Assembly: GCF_900105455.1 (NCBI RefSeq)
Contig: NZ_FNSF01000005.1
Span: 558,001-622,000, forward strand
Reading direction: 5' to 3'
Source: Tenacibaculum sp. MAR_2009_124
GTDB taxonomy: Bacteria; Bacteroidota; Bacteroidia; Flavobacteriales; Flavobacteriaceae
Length of the DNA: 64,000 bases
The translations under genes were made by a program, and so were the position numbers. How positions within the stretch are numbered: position 1 is the first letter of the stretch; every line of letters starts with the position of its first letter. Positions 32,948-42,549 of the stretch are shown in pieces. The notes beneath the pieces are model-generated. The model saw only the letters and a program-made list of their open reading frames with translations, searched no databases and was not told the DNA's origin.

Positions 32948-34792
32948 GTGAAAAAAATAATATTAGCAGTACTATCTCTTTCTATATTAAGCTGTGCTTC
33001 TGCACAAAATCAACAGACAGCAGATAACATTCAACAAAAAAAGAGCAATAATGGTTATTGGCAACAACATGCTGATTACACCATGGATATCGATGTAGAT
33101 GTAAAAAAGTATCAATATAAAGGAAAGCAGAGTCTTATTTATACAAACAACTCTCCTGATGCCCTAGATAAAGTTTTTTATCATCTATATTTTAATGCCT
33201 TCCAGCCTAATTCTCAAATGGATGTTCGATCAAGAAATATTCAAGATCCAGATAGACGAGTTGGTGATCGCATTAGCAAATTAGCTCCATCTGAAACAGG
33301 TTATATTAAAGTGAAAAGCTTGAAACAAAATGGTATTGATGTAAAGTTCAAAACAGTTGGAACTATTCTTGAAGTTACTTTAAACCAACCTATTCAACCA
33401 GGAGAAAGAGCGACCTTTGATATGATCTTTGATTCTCAAATACCTAAACAAATTCGTAGATCAGGACGAAACAGTAAAGAAGGGGTTGCTTTATCAATGA
33501 CGCAATGGTATCCGAAAATGGCTGAATACGATTTTGAAGGATGGCACACTCCTCCTTATTTGGGAAGAGAATTTCATGGTGTATGGGGAAATTTCGACGT
33601 AACCATTCATATCGACAAAAAATATACAATAGGAGGAACAGGCTACCTTCAAAACCCGCAAGAAGTTGGACATGGTTATGATACAAACGGCCTTCCTGTT
33701 GAAACTGTTAAAGGCAAGAAACTTACTTGGCATTTTAAAGCACCAAACGTACACGATTTTACTTGGGGAGCTGATCCTGAATTTATTCATGACACCTATT
33801 CAATGAAAAATGGTACCATTTTACATTTTTTCTACAAGAAAAATTTAGACAAAATATATTTAGAGAACTGGAAGAAATTACAAAGTAAAACGGCCGACTT
33901 AATAACCTATTTCAGTGAAAATATTGGGCAGTATCCTTACAAACAATATTCTGTAATTCAAGGAGGAGATGGAGGTATGGAATACGCTATGTGTACCTTA
34001 ATTACTGGACAACGAAAATTTGGAAGTTTATTCGGTGTTACTGCGCATGAGTTAGCACATACTTGGTTTCAATTTTTATTAGCTACCAACGAAGCTAAAC
34101 ATCCTTGGATGGATGAGGGCTTTACAACATATATTTCAAATAAAGCTGTAAACGATATAATGAAACAAGGTAAAAAGAACCCTAACTCAGGGTCTTATGG
34201 CCACTATAATCATATCGTAAATAAAAATACAGAAGAACCTCTAACAACACATGCCGACAGATACCATACAAATGGAGCCTATAGCATGGGGAGCTACTCT
34301 AAAGGAAGTATCTTTTTATGCCAATTAGAATATATTATTGGGGCTAAAAACGTTCAAAACACATTGAAAAAGTATTTTGATGATTTCGCGTTTAAACATC
34401 CCACACCTAACGATATTAAAAGAACTGCAGAAAAGGTTTCTGGAATTCATTTAGATTGGTACTTAAACGAGTGGACGCAAACAACACATACAATCGATTA
34501 TGGAATTAAAGGAATAGATGGTAAAAATGTTACCCTAGAACGTGTAGGTCAAATGCCTATGCCTATCGATATTAAAGTAACTTATACCGATGGTTCTAAG
34601 GAAATGTTCAACATCCCACTAAGAATGATGAGGGGAAGTAAACCAACAAGCGCAAAAGTTATTGAAGACTGGACTTTTGCACATCCAACCTATACTTTTA
34701 CAGCTTCAAAAAATGTAAAGTCAGTTGAAATCGACCCTTCTAACCTCATGGCTGATACGAACCTATCTAACAATACATTAAACAACCAATAA
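32948..34792 (+). CDS. M1-family zinc aminopeptidase, exported
   Basis: 614 residues from a GTG start (GTG AAA AAA ATA). The signal peptide has an SILSC lipobox, so it is probably a lipoprotein. The M1 zinc site is TAHELAHTWFQF with the third ligand in WMDEGFTTYISN, and the exopeptidase motif appears as GGMEYAMCTLI in place of GAMEN, the form seen in many Bacteroidota members. The N-terminal domain is the usual M1 beta saddle (KYQYKGKQSLIYTNNSPDAL). It probably degrades peptides outside the cytoplasm, next to a subtilisin-like lipoprotein, which makes a small proteolytic locus. Confidence 0.93.
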   Translation: MKKIILAVLSLSILSCASAQNQQTADNIQQKKSNNGYWQQHADYTMDIDVDVKKYQYKGKQSLIYTNNSPDALDKVFYHLYFNAFQPNSQMDVRSRNIQDPDRRVGDRISKLAPSETGYIKVKSLKQNGIDVKFKTVGTILEVTLNQPIQPGERATFDMIFDSQIPKQIRRSGRNSKEGVALSMTQWYPKMAEYDFEGWHTPPYLGREFHGVWGNFDVTIHIDKKYTIGGTGYLQNPQEVGHGYDTNGLPVETVKGKKLTWHFKAPNVHDFTWGADPEFIHDTYSMKNGTILHFFYKKNLDKIYLENWKKLQSKTADLITYFSENIGQYPYKQYSVIQGGDGGMEYAMCTLITGQRKFGSLFGVTAHELAHTWFQFLLATNEAKHPWMDEGFTTYISNKAVNDIMKQGKKNPNSGSYGHYNHIVNKNTEEPLTTHADRYHTNGAYSMGSYSKGSIFLCQLEYIIGAKNVQNTLKKYFDDFAFKHPTPNDIKRTAEKVSGIHLDWYLNEWTQTTHTIDYGIKGIDGKNVTLERVGQMPMPIDIKVTYTDGSKEMFNIPLRMMRGSKPTSAKVIEDWTFAHPTYTFTASKNVKSVEIDPSNLMADTNLSNNTLNNQ

Positions 34793-34808
34793 ACACTAAA
34801 AAACATAC

Positions 34809-34836
34809 AAAGGTGGAGAAAGTTCTCTGCCTTTTT
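34809..34836 (+). terminator. Probable terminator after the M1 peptidase gene
   Basis: AAAGG and GAGAA pair with TTCTC and CCTTT with a two-base internal mismatch, then T. Weaker than the other terminators. Confidence 0.6.
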
Positions 34837-35403
34837 GTTTTATATACTCTTTTGCAAACTTTAAGTACTTTTTTACACCTCGCATTTATAATTTGAAATA
34901 GCCATCAAAGCAACTTTTTTTGATTTCTGCTATCGGAACTTGTTTAAACAAATTCTCAGAATAAAAAGAAAAAACAGTCTTCCTGTTTAATCACTTCAAC
35001 TAAAACAAGTGTTACCATCCCTCGTAAGTAGCTTTATCATAAAACTTCAGTAGATTTCTTCGTAACAACATCGAAATCGAAGTACATAAATACTTCATTA
35101 ATTTACTATTCACCTCAACCAAACAAAACCTTTAAAAATATTTTAAATATTTAATTTTCAAAATGTTGCATTTGCAAACAAAATGATTTAAGTTTAGATA
35201 ATGTAAATCAAAAAAATATCGTTCAACATAAAAAATTATAAATAGAGCTCTAAGTTAAAAACATTTTAACTTAAAAATACATACATAGAACGAACCATAT
35301 AAGGCTTACATCGAAATTAAAAATGTAAAATCAGGTTACTAGTATTTTAGTATTCGATCTTTTAATAAATACCTGACAATTTTAAATACAGTTAATATTA
35401 GTT
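34837..35403. other. Long AT-rich intergenic region without a recognised gene
   Basis: 567 bp. No open frame longer than a few codons shows family resemblance on either strand, and no tRNA or obvious structured RNA was seen. It probably holds the promoter for the small protein/kinase pair. Its length is unusual for this window. Confidence 0.6.
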
Positions 35404-35850
35404 ATGACGATTACGGAATTAGAAGAACATTTAAAAAACTGTAAAGACCTCAAAAATCCGGCAGATAACTTAACAGAAGAGAATAGAGATGCTATAATTT
35501 CTACTATTTTTCTTTGTAACCCAAACGTTGTATATATGTATGAAACTACGCATCATAACATGCAGAAAATAAAGGTGCAAAGACAATGGTTATTCGAAAT
35601 AACGAAAAACCATAAATCATACGACTTAATTGTAGATTTATCAAGATCCAAACCACCTAGTGCAGAAATAAGAGAAGGTATTAAAACATTTCTCAACGAT
35701 AAAATGAATCGCATATACATTTATATAGGATCGAACGTTTTACTAAAACTAGCTGCAAAATTTGTTTTATACTCCGTATTTAAAGACATGGATTACAGCT
35801 TTGTAAGCTCAAGAGAAGAAGCCTTAAAATTATCTGTTAATGACAATTAG
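35404..35850 (+). CDS. Small cytosolic protein coupled to a histidine kinase (STAS/SpoIIAA-like texture)
   Basis: 148 residues, no signal peptide or membrane segment. The middle (YDLIVDLSRSKPPSAEIREG) and end (MNRIYIYIGSNVLLKLAAKF, then VLYSVFKDMDYSFVSSREEA) show the alternating beta-alpha pattern of STAS/SpoIIAA-like domains, including a Ser in the region where anti-anti-sigma factors carry the phosphorylatable Ser. I do not recognise a named family, so this is fold-level inference. It overlaps the following kinase by 11 bp and is clearly coupled to it, suggesting it senses or gates the kinase. Confidence 0.7.
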   Translation: MTITELEEHLKNCKDLKNPADNLTEENRDAIISTIFLCNPNVVYMYETTHHNMQKIKVQRQWLFEITKNHKSYDLIVDLSRSKPPSAEIREGIKTFLNDKMNRIYIYIGSNVLLKLAAKFVLYSVFKDMDYSFVSSREEALKLSVNDN

Positions 35851-36733
35851 CGTTGAATTTTTAAAAAAAGTGATTCAACATATTGTTGATATCTCAAATG
35901 ATAAATGCTCAATATCGGAGAAAGATATCATTTCTGCTTATGAAGAGAATGAATTAAAGGCTGAGTTATTATCAGGATTATTTTTCCTGTATGAAACGAT
36001 TACTCTTCACAAAAAACGACTCAATGAAAAAAATAAGGTTCTGGAAAAAAACAATATTGAGCTAGAAGAATACGCTCATTTAGTTTCCCATGATTTAAAA
36101 TCGCCTTTACGTGGAATACATTCACTATCAGAGTTTATAGAAGCAGATTTAGAAGTTAAAAACTATCAAGGAGTTACCGATTATTTGATTCTTTTAAAAA
36201 AGAGGATTGAAAAAATGGATAATATGATTAATGGTGTGCTAAAGTATTCCAAAATAAGCAAAAGCAAAGCACCTATTGAAAAAGTAGATGTAGCCAAATG
36301 CATCAATGAAATTTATGAAACCTTTTACAAATCGGATGTTGAGTTAACCATTACCAATAAATTTCCGCTTATTAACAGTGAAAAAGTAAAGATATTTCAT
36401 CTTTTTTTTAATTTAATAGAAAATGGAATTAAACATAATAGTAAGCCAAAAAAAACAATATCAGTTTCTTACAATGACAATGTTAACGACCATATTTTTT
36501 ACATAAAAGATAATGGCTTAGGAATTCCGAAAAAATACCAAAAGAAAATATTCTCTCTATTTGAAACCCTTGATGGTGAGAACAAGAATAACACAGGTAT
36601 TGGTCTTTCAATAGTTCATAAAATTGTTCTTGGACTTGGTGGAACCATCGGATTAGAATCAGAGCTAAAAAAAGGAAGTACATTTATAATAACACTTCCC
36701 AAAAACACAAATTCTGAAACAATAGTACTTTAA
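35840..36733 (+). CDS. Soluble sensor histidine kinase
   Basis: 297 residues with no transmembrane segment. The N-terminal ~60 residues are helical with no recognised sensor domain. A coiled coil (KRLNEKNKVLEKNNIELEEY) leads into the HisKA motif HLVSHDLKSPLRG (His 84). The HATPase domain has N box NLIENGIKHN, G1 YIKDNGLGIPKKY, F box SLFETLDGE and G2 NNTGIGLSIVHKI. No response regulator is adjacent, so it is an orphan kinase. It probably depends on the small protein encoded just upstream (11-bp overlap) for input. Confidence 0.92.
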   Translation: MTISVEFLKKVIQHIVDISNDKCSISEKDIISAYEENELKAELLSGLFFLYETITLHKKRLNEKNKVLEKNNIELEEYAHLVSHDLKSPLRGIHSLSEFIEADLEVKNYQGVTDYLILLKKRIEKMDNMINGVLKYSKISKSKAPIEKVDVAKCINEIYETFYKSDVELTITNKFPLINSEKVKIFHLFFNLIENGIKHNSKPKKTISVSYNDNVNDHIFYIKDNGLGIPKKYQKKIFSLFETLDGENKNNTGIGLSIVHKIVLGLGGTIGLESELKKGSTFIITLPKNTNSETIVL

Positions 36734-36868
36734 ATTTAAATACGTTACAATACTTTTAACTCACCAAAACACTTCATACAATTTAATTTGGTGAACAATA
36801 ATTTTCTCTTTTTTAAAAACACCTCTATACCTCAGCTTAGAATACCTTTATACGTCAACTATTTTACG

Positions 36869-36876
36869 TAATTTTG
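36869..36876 (+). promoter_or_regulatory. -7 box of the glnS promoter
   Basis: TAATTTTG fits TAnnTTTG, 28 bp before the ATG at 36905. No clear -33 box. Confidence 0.6.
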
Positions 36877-36904
36877 TGAAACATTAACACGCGATATAAA
36901 AGAA

Positions 36905-38596
36905 ATGTCAGAAGAAAAAAAATCGTTAAACTTTATTGAACAAATAGTTGAGGAAGATTTGGCTAATGGAATGCCAAAAGAGAATTTACGTTTTCGTTTT
37001 CCTCCTGAACCTAATGGTTATCTGCATATTGGACATACAAAAGCGATTGGTATCAGTTTCGGACTAGGAGAGCAATACAATGCTCCTGTTAACCTTCGTT
37101 TCGATGATACAAATCCTGCTAAAGAAGAGCAAGAGTATGTTGATGCTATTAAAAGAGATGTTACTTGGCTAGGTTACCAATGGGCTAGCGAACGTTATTC
37201 ATCTGATTATTTCCAGCAGTTATATGATTGGGCTGTTCAATTAATAAAGGATGGTAAGGCTTATGTAGATTCCCAATCTTCTGAAGAAATGGCGCAGCAA
37301 AAAGGTACACCAACCGAGTCTGGTGTTGCTGGACCATATAGAAATCGTTCTATTGAAGAGAGTCTTGATTTATTCACCAGAATGAAAGAAGGTGAATTTG
37401 AAGAAGGCACGCATGTTTTACGTGCTAAAATTGACATGGAATCTCCAAATATGTTAATGCGCGATCCTCTTATGTATCGTATTCTAAAAAAAGTACATCA
37501 CCGAACTGGTAACGATTGGGTTATTTATCCAATGTACGACTGGACTCATGGTGAAAGCGACTATATAGAACAAGTTTCTCACTCATTATGTTCACTAGAA
37601 TTTAAGCCACATAGAGAGCTTTATAATTGGTTTAGAGATAATGTACATGGCTACAGCAAATCAACTTATCCATTAGCTCCTAAACAACGTGAATTTTCAC
37701 GTCTTAACTTAAGTTATACTGTAATGAGTAAACGAAAGTTAATGAAACTGGTTGAACAAGAAATTGTTTCTGGTTGGGATGACCCAAGAATGCCTACAAT
37801 ATCTGGCTTAAGGAGAAGGGGCTACACACCTGCTGCCATAAGAAGCTTTATTGAAACAGTAGGAGTTTCAAAAAGAGAAAATGTTATTGACGTGGCCTTA
37901 CTAGAGTTTAAAATTAGAGAAGACCTAAATAAAACGGCAAACAGGGTAATGGGTGTTTTAAATCCTGTTAAATTGGTTATTACCAATTATCCTGAAGCCA
38001 ACGAAGAGCTTTTAATCGCTGAAAACAACCCAGAAGATGAAAACTCAGGCACACGTGAGGTTCCATTTTCAAGAGAGTTATACATAGAACGAGAAGACTT
38101 TAAAGAGGAGGCTAATAGAAAATATTTTCGTTTAACTATTGGCAAAGAAGTTCGTTTGAAAAATGCTTATATTATAAAAGGAGAAAGCTGTATTAAAGAT
38201 GAGCAAGGAAACATTACAGAAATTCACTGTACATATGATCCACTAAGTAAATCTGGTAGTGGTACAGAAGAAAGTAAACGTAAGGTAAAAGGTACATTAC
38301 ATTGGGTATCTATTAAACATGCTGTAAGCGCTGAAGTTAGAGTTTATGATCGTTTATTCTCTGATGAAGCTCCAGATAGTCATAAAGACAAAGATTTTAT
38401 GGATTTCTTGAATCCTGACTCTTTAAAAACTATTAATGCTTTTGTTGAACCAAGTTTGCAAGAAGCTAAAATAGGAGACCGTTTTCAATTCCAGAGACTG
38501 GGCTATTTCAATATTGATGATGATTCAACTCCTGAAAAACTAGTATTTAATAAAACAGTTGGCTTAAGAGATACTTGGGCCAAGTCGAATAAGTAA
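36905..38596 (+). CDS. glnS: Glutamine--tRNA ligase
   Basis: Charges tRNA-Gln. 563 residues, standard length. Class I signatures: PPEPNGYLHIGHTKAI (HIGH) near residue 35 and VMSKRKLMKL (KMSKS-like). The GlnRS-specific core has YPMYDWTHGESDYIEQVSHS and the C-terminal half is the two-barrel anticodon-binding domain ending in FNKTVGLRDTWAK. Having GlnRS means this organism charges Gln directly. Monocistronic with promoter and terminator. Confidence 0.97.
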   Translation: MSEEKKSLNFIEQIVEEDLANGMPKENLRFRFPPEPNGYLHIGHTKAIGISFGLGEQYNAPVNLRFDDTNPAKEEQEYVDAIKRDVTWLGYQWASERYSSDYFQQLYDWAVQLIKDGKAYVDSQSSEEMAQQKGTPTESGVAGPYRNRSIEESLDLFTRMKEGEFEEGTHVLRAKIDMESPNMLMRDPLMYRILKKVHHRTGNDWVIYPMYDWTHGESDYIEQVSHSLCSLEFKPHRELYNWFRDNVHGYSKSTYPLAPKQREFSRLNLSYTVMSKRKLMKLVEQEIVSGWDDPRMPTISGLRRRGYTPAAIRSFIETVGVSKRENVIDVALLEFKIREDLNKTANRVMGVLNPVKLVITNYPEANEELLIAENNPEDENSGTREVPFSRELYIEREDFKEEANRKYFRLTIGKEVRLKNAYIIKGESCIKDEQGNITEIHCTYDPLSKSGSGTEESKRKVKGTLHWVSIKHAVSAEVRVYDRLFSDEAPDSHKDKDFMDFLNPDSLKTINAFVEPSLQEAKIGDRFQFQRLGYFNIDDDSTPEKLVFNKTVGLRDTWAKSNK

Positions 38597-38613
38597 TATC
38601 ATATTTTTCACAT

Positions 38614-38645
38614 AAAAAAGCCCGCAATTTGCGGGTTTTTTATTT
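38614..38645. terminator. Bidirectional terminator between glnS and the Ig-like lipoprotein gene
   Basis: CCCGCAA and TTGCGGG, one-base centre, with A-run on the left and T-run on the right; serves both converging genes. Confidence 0.88.
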
Positions 38646-40239
38646 ATTCAATTTCAAATATTTCGTTCTGTATCCAGTTGGCTCTAAGCTTAAACTCCTG
38701 AGGCATATAAAGTACTTCTTCGGGTTGAATTCGTTTTAAATAATTTCCAGTATCCCAAATACCATTATTATTATCATCAATAATCGCTCTTACTGTATAC
38801 TCTTTGGGCTCCAATAAATCGAATGTTATCTTTTTTGACGATTTAATTTTTTCTTCAATAGCAACCTTATCACCAAGTAGTAATTGAATGATAACCATTT
38901 TATTCTTCGTATTTCGAATATCTAATACAATACTACCATAATCTTCTATATCTTTTGTTCCGAACTGATAGTTTAACGTATCATTTTTTGTTTCATATAA
39001 ATCGCCAATCGCATTGGGTAATACTTGCATGCGATAGTTCCAATTCCTTTTTGATTCAAATAAAACAGCCAATCTATTTATGTCCATCTTTTTCAATGTA
39101 TAAGGCACTTTAATCGTGTCTTTATCTACAAATGAAAATTTAGTCGAATCAATCATCTTAATAGGATTGTTCGTTTCCAAAAACAACGTATCTCTTGGAT
39201 TTAAAATAGAAGATATACTTGACATTACCTTTAAAGAATCGATCTTCTTTTTTCTTAAACGTACCGTAATAGTATCAATAAAGTCCTTTTTCATTACCAA
39301 AAAGTTTAAAGAATCTACCTCTAAAGGTGTGTGCCAATAAAATAACGTATCCTTCTCTTTTTCGAATTGAGTAAACGACTCAAATGAGTCAGAGGTTTTA
39401 GATAACAATTTTACTTTTAAACCCTTCTTCCCTCCTTCAAATCCAAATTGGATTTTACCTTTAAACAATTCTTTTCCTCGCTTAAATTTAAATGGTTGTT
39501 TTTCTCTAAACAACCTTATTTCTTTGGCTATAATACTATCCCTTGGTAATTCAATAGTATCATTTATAAAACCTAATTGATCCGTTTTAGGGTTAAACAA
39601 ATAATCATTTGCAGGCTCTTTTAAAGCCATCATAAAATACTTTCCCTCCTTAATATTTGTAAAATTAAAATGTGTAGAATCTAAGGTATTCGTAACATAT
39701 TCGGGTTTCTTTTTATATACAATCGAATCTGTAAACGAGCTGTCGAGTTTATACAATAAAATACTAATGTTTTTTTCTTTCTCTCTGTTAAACGAATGTG
39801 TAATATTTCCGCTTACTTCAAGAGAATCAATAGTAGTTCCTGTAGAAAACACATACTTAAAACTCTCTAATTTATTTCCTTCGTTATTATCTTGAACTGC
39901 ATTTCCAAAATTAAATGTATAAGTAGTATTCGGCTTTAATGTATCTAATATTTTAATATTGAAATATTTACTCGGTGTTCCTTGTGGAGTAATAACCAAC
40001 GGGCTTTTTAAAGGAGGTGAAACAACCAATTGCTTCGTTAAATCTTTTAAAACCACATACTCATCAAAATATATTTTAACTGCTTTTTCATTAAAATTAA
40101 TACTTTCATACGGAGGATTTGCCGTAATCATAATTGGAGCATCCTCATCTTTTGGTCCTCCTTCAGGTCTCCCTTTGCGAGCACAACTAGAAATTAATAT
40201 GGCTAGAAAAAAAACACAAGTTTTTGACATTATCTTCAC
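38644..40239 (-). CDS. Ig-like-domain outer-membrane lipoprotein
   Basis: 531 residues. The lipobox is LISSC within the first 20 residues, followed by GRPEGGPKDEDAP, the opening typical of Bacteroidota Ig-like-domain (Big_5-type) lipoproteins. Residues ~30-140 form the Ig-like domain (NEKAVKIYFDEYVVLKDLTK, YTFNFGNAVQDNNEGN). The rest is beta-rich, ending with a carboxypeptidase-regulatory-like stretch (EPKEYTVRAIIDDNNNGIWD) that names 'DNNNGIWDTGNY', a calcium-loop-like motif. Function unknown. It lies upstream of glnS and downstream of comF, as often in flavobacteria. The first or fourth codon may be the start. Confidence 0.85.
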   Translation of the reverse strand: MKIMSKTCVFFLAILISSCARKGRPEGGPKDEDAPIMITANPPYESINFNEKAVKIYFDEYVVLKDLTKQLVVSPPLKSPLVITPQGTPSKYFNIKILDTLKPNTTYTFNFGNAVQDNNEGNKLESFKYVFSTGTTIDSLEVSGNITHSFNREKEKNISILLYKLDSSFTDSIVYKKKPEYVTNTLDSTHFNFTNIKEGKYFMMALKEPANDYLFNPKTDQLGFINDTIELPRDSIIAKEIRLFREKQPFKFKRGKELFKGKIQFGFEGGKKGLKVKLLSKTSDSFESFTQFEKEKDTLFYWHTPLEVDSLNFLVMKKDFIDTITVRLRKKKIDSLKVMSSISSILNPRDTLFLETNNPIKMIDSTKFSFVDKDTIKVPYTLKKMDINRLAVLFESKRNWNYRMQVLPNAIGDLYETKNDTLNYQFGTKDIEDYGSIVLDIRNTKNKMVIIQLLLGDKVAIEEKIKSSKKITFDLLEPKEYTVRAIIDDNNNGIWDTGNYLKRIQPEEVLYMPQEFKLRANWIQNEIFEIE

Positions 40240-40293
40240 GAAGCAAGTATTTTAAATAAGTATCAAAAGTAGTAAAATAACAGTAACCAATGC

Positions 40294-40986
40294 TTATCCA
40301 ATCTCAGTATATGCAATAGTACATATACTTATTTTGATATTTTTAACTTTTAACAACTCCTCACAACAGGAAACCAAAGTTGCTCCAGTTGTAATTACAT
40401 CATCAATTAACAAAACATGTTTATTTTGTAAATATTCAAGATCGGAGATATGGAATTTAGAATCTGCATTGGAAAACCTTTCAAAACGCCGCTTTAACGT
40501 TTGACTTTCATTTTTAGAAACTCTTTTTAATACATTGATAATATATGGAACTTGCAAATAATTACTAAGTACCCCTCCAAACTTACTCACCTGATTATAA
40601 CCACGTAACTTCAGTTTTTTCTTATGCAATGGCACTGGCAAAACAATGTCAATTTCCTTAAATAACTTTAATCTTTCAATTTCATAACACATCCTTCTTC
40701 CAAGAAAAACGCCAATGTTTTGTTCTTTTTTGTATTTTAACTCATGAATTAATTTTTGAGTAATTCCAAATTTAGTAAAGTACAAGAATGAATATACATT
40801 TTCAACGGGTACTTTTCCGAAGAAAATATTTTGTAACATATTTTTTGTTGACTCGTTATATACAATAACAGGGAGGTCGTTTAAACAAATAGTACATAAA
40901 AATTGCTCATTTCTTAAAAGTATGGATTGACAATTAACACATACATCAGGAAAAAAAATAGAGAATATATCTTTTAAGGGTTTCAT
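40294..40986 (-). CDS. comF: ComF family phosphoribosyltransferase-like protein
   Basis: 230 residues from the ATG at 40986 (MKPLKDIFSIFFP); a longer in-frame start at 41055 would overlap the divergent methyltransferase gene and lacks family support. The N-terminal Cys4-type zinc site is FPDVCVNCQ with FLCTICLND. The phosphoribosyltransferase core ends with the PRPP loop VLLIDDVITTGATL. ComF proteins act in DNA uptake and competence in other bacteria; the exact role in Bacteroidota is not settled. Confidence 0.9.
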   Translation of the reverse strand: MKPLKDIFSIFFPDVCVNCQSILLRNEQFLCTICLNDLPVIVYNESTKNMLQNIFFGKVPVENVYSFLYFTKFGITQKLIHELKYKKEQNIGVFLGRRMCYEIERLKLFKEIDIVLPVPLHKKKLKLRGYNQVSKFGGVLSNYLQVPYIINVLKRVSKNESQTLKRRFERFSNADSKFHISDLEYLQNKHVLLIDDVITTGATLVSCCEELLKVKNIKISICTIAYTEIG

Positions 40987-41029
40987 TTTCAATAGCTTTT
41001 TGTCTAAGATATTAAATAACATCAGGATT

Positions 41030-41590
41030 GTGAGTAAAACAATAAGTTTTTTCAAAGAGGCGGTAAAAAATTATAAAACATCAGGAACCTTAGTTCCTAG
41101 TTCAAGGTTTTTAGCAAATAAAATGCTTAGCAACATCAATTTTTCCGAATCTCAAGTAATTATAGAGTTAGGTCCAGGGAATGGTGCTATTACTAAAAAC
41201 ATTTTAGAAAAGTTAAATCCTGAAGCACTCTTAATATGTTTTGAAATAAATAATGTATTCTATGAAGAACTTAAAGAAATAGAGCATCCACAACTTATTA
41301 TACTCAAAGAATCAGCAGAAAATATTATTATAGAGATTGAAAAATTAGGCTTTAAAAAAGTAGATGCTATTGTCTCTAGCCTACCTTTAACCATTATCCC
41401 TAAGCACATTTCCAGTAAAATACTGAATAACAGCCATTCGTCTTTAAAGAAAAATGGAATATTCATTCAGTATCAATATTCCCTGTCATACCTAATGAAA
41501 CTTAAGAAAGTTTTTGGGAAAAATATCACATTAGACTTCGAAACACTAAATTTTCCTCCCGCTTTTATTTACAAATGTGTTAAAAAATAG
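41030..41590 (+). CDS. SAM-dependent methyltransferase (RsmA/phospholipid N-methyltransferase-like)
   Basis: 186 residues from a GTG at 41030; a TTG at 41000 is the longer alternative. The SAM-binding motif I is VIIELGPGNGAITKNIL, then LICFEINNVF (acidic residue for the ribose) and IVSSLPLTIIP in the place of the catalytic motif IV. The start FFKEAVKNYKTSGTLVPSSR resembles the PmtA-like phospholipid N-methyltransferases. It is divergent from comF with a 43-bp gap. The substrate is inferred; an rRNA dimethylase-like enzyme is less likely because motif IV lacks NxPY/F. Confidence 0.75.
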   Translation: MSKTISFFKEAVKNYKTSGTLVPSSRFLANKMLSNINFSESQVIIELGPGNGAITKNILEKLNPEALLICFEINNVFYEELKEIEHPQLIILKESAENIIIEIEKLGFKKVDAIVSSLPLTIIPKHISSKILNNSHSSLKKNGIFIQYQYSLSYLMKLKKVFGKNITLDFETLNFPPAFIYKCVKK

Positions 41591-41610
41591 TATTTTAGCG
41601 TAGAACTCAT

Positions 41611-41618
41611 TAGTTTTG
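41611..41618 (+). promoter_or_regulatory. -7 box upstream of the coiled-coil gene pair
   Basis: TAGTTTTG fits TAnnTTTG and lies 22 bp before the ATG at 41641. Confidence 0.6.
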
Positions 41619-41640
41619 TCCATTGTAATTCCCCCTTAAG

Positions 41641-42522
41641 ATGGTTGCCAAAAATTTGAAAAATAAAGGATTAATAGCCTTCTTACTTTTACTTGTTATA
41701 TTCATTGGTCTTCTGGCCTACCAGAATTCTAGAGACTTTTTTATGTTAAAAGATGCTTTTGATATTGAAAAACAAGAACTAGAAAACGAGCTACAAGAAG
41801 TAATAGAAGAGTACCAAAATATAAACTATGAAAACCATGAGTTTTCAGGTAAAATTAAAGATCAGCTCGGTAAAGCCATATCTTTGCGCGATACTATTCA
41901 AGGTTTAAAAGTATCTGGTTTTAATCTCCTCCGCGTATACAGAAAACGAATTTCTAATTTAGAAAAAGAAAACAGAGAGTTGTTAAATAAATTGGACTCA
42001 CTTAGCAAAATAAACGAGAATTTATTTATTGAAAATGACAGTGTTAAAGGAATACTAAGTGAAACCGAACAACTAAACTCTGAACTTTTCAATAATAATA
42101 AAGCTTTAGAAAGGAAAATTGAAACTGCTACCACACTTGAAGTTTCCAATGTGAATTTCAGTGCAATGAAAAAGAAAAGCAGTGGAAAGTTAACAACAAC
42201 CTATAGGTCATGGAAAACGGATGCCTTTAGAGTTAAATTTGATTTACTCGAAAATAAAATTATTGACAAAGGTACAATACCTATACACATACAATTAGTC
42301 AATCCAAAAAATGAAGTAATTTATGTAAAAGGTAGAACACGGTTAAAAAACGGAAAACGAATCATCTACAGTAACACACTAAAAGCCAACTACTTTAACA
42401 ACACACTATCTGTTATGTCGTTAATCGATGTAGATAAAGAAAAAATTGACAAAGGAAATTATAAAGCTAAAATCTATGTAAATGGAAATTACGTAAAAGA
42501 ATCAAGTATTAAACTAAAATAA
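41641..42522 (+). CDS. Membrane-anchored coiled-coil protein (first of a tandem pair)
   Basis: 293 residues. One N-terminal transmembrane helix (LIAFLLLLVIFIGLLAYQ) is followed by a long coiled coil (about 35-170, e.g. ISNLEKENRELLNKLDSLSK) and a ~110-residue C-terminal beta domain that begins MKKKSSGKLTTTYRSWKTDA and includes FRVKFDLLENKIIDKG. It is a paralog of the next gene. Similar proteins next to glyS have been called chromosome-partitioning proteins in automatic annotation, but no Walker motif is present and that name should not be trusted. A scaffold spanning the periplasm is one possibility. Confidence 0.78.
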   Translation: MVAKNLKNKGLIAFLLLLVIFIGLLAYQNSRDFFMLKDAFDIEKQELENELQEVIEEYQNINYENHEFSGKIKDQLGKAISLRDTIQGLKVSGFNLLRVYRKRISNLEKENRELLNKLDSLSKINENLFIENDSVKGILSETEQLNSELFNNNKALERKIETATTLEVSNVNFSAMKKKSSGKLTTTYRSWKTDAFRVKFDLLENKIIDKGTIPIHIQLVNPKNEVIYVKGRTRLKNGKRIIYSNTLKANYFNNTLSVMSLIDVDKEKIDKGNYKAKIYVNGNYVKESSIKLK

Positions 42523-42549
42523 CAACCCCTGAAAATCCCCTGAAATACA

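Noticed and set aside
41000..41030. TTG at 41000 as start of the methyltransferase
   Set aside because: The GTG at 41030 gives the family-like start FFKEAVKNYKTSG with little in front; the upstream ten residues look untranslated.
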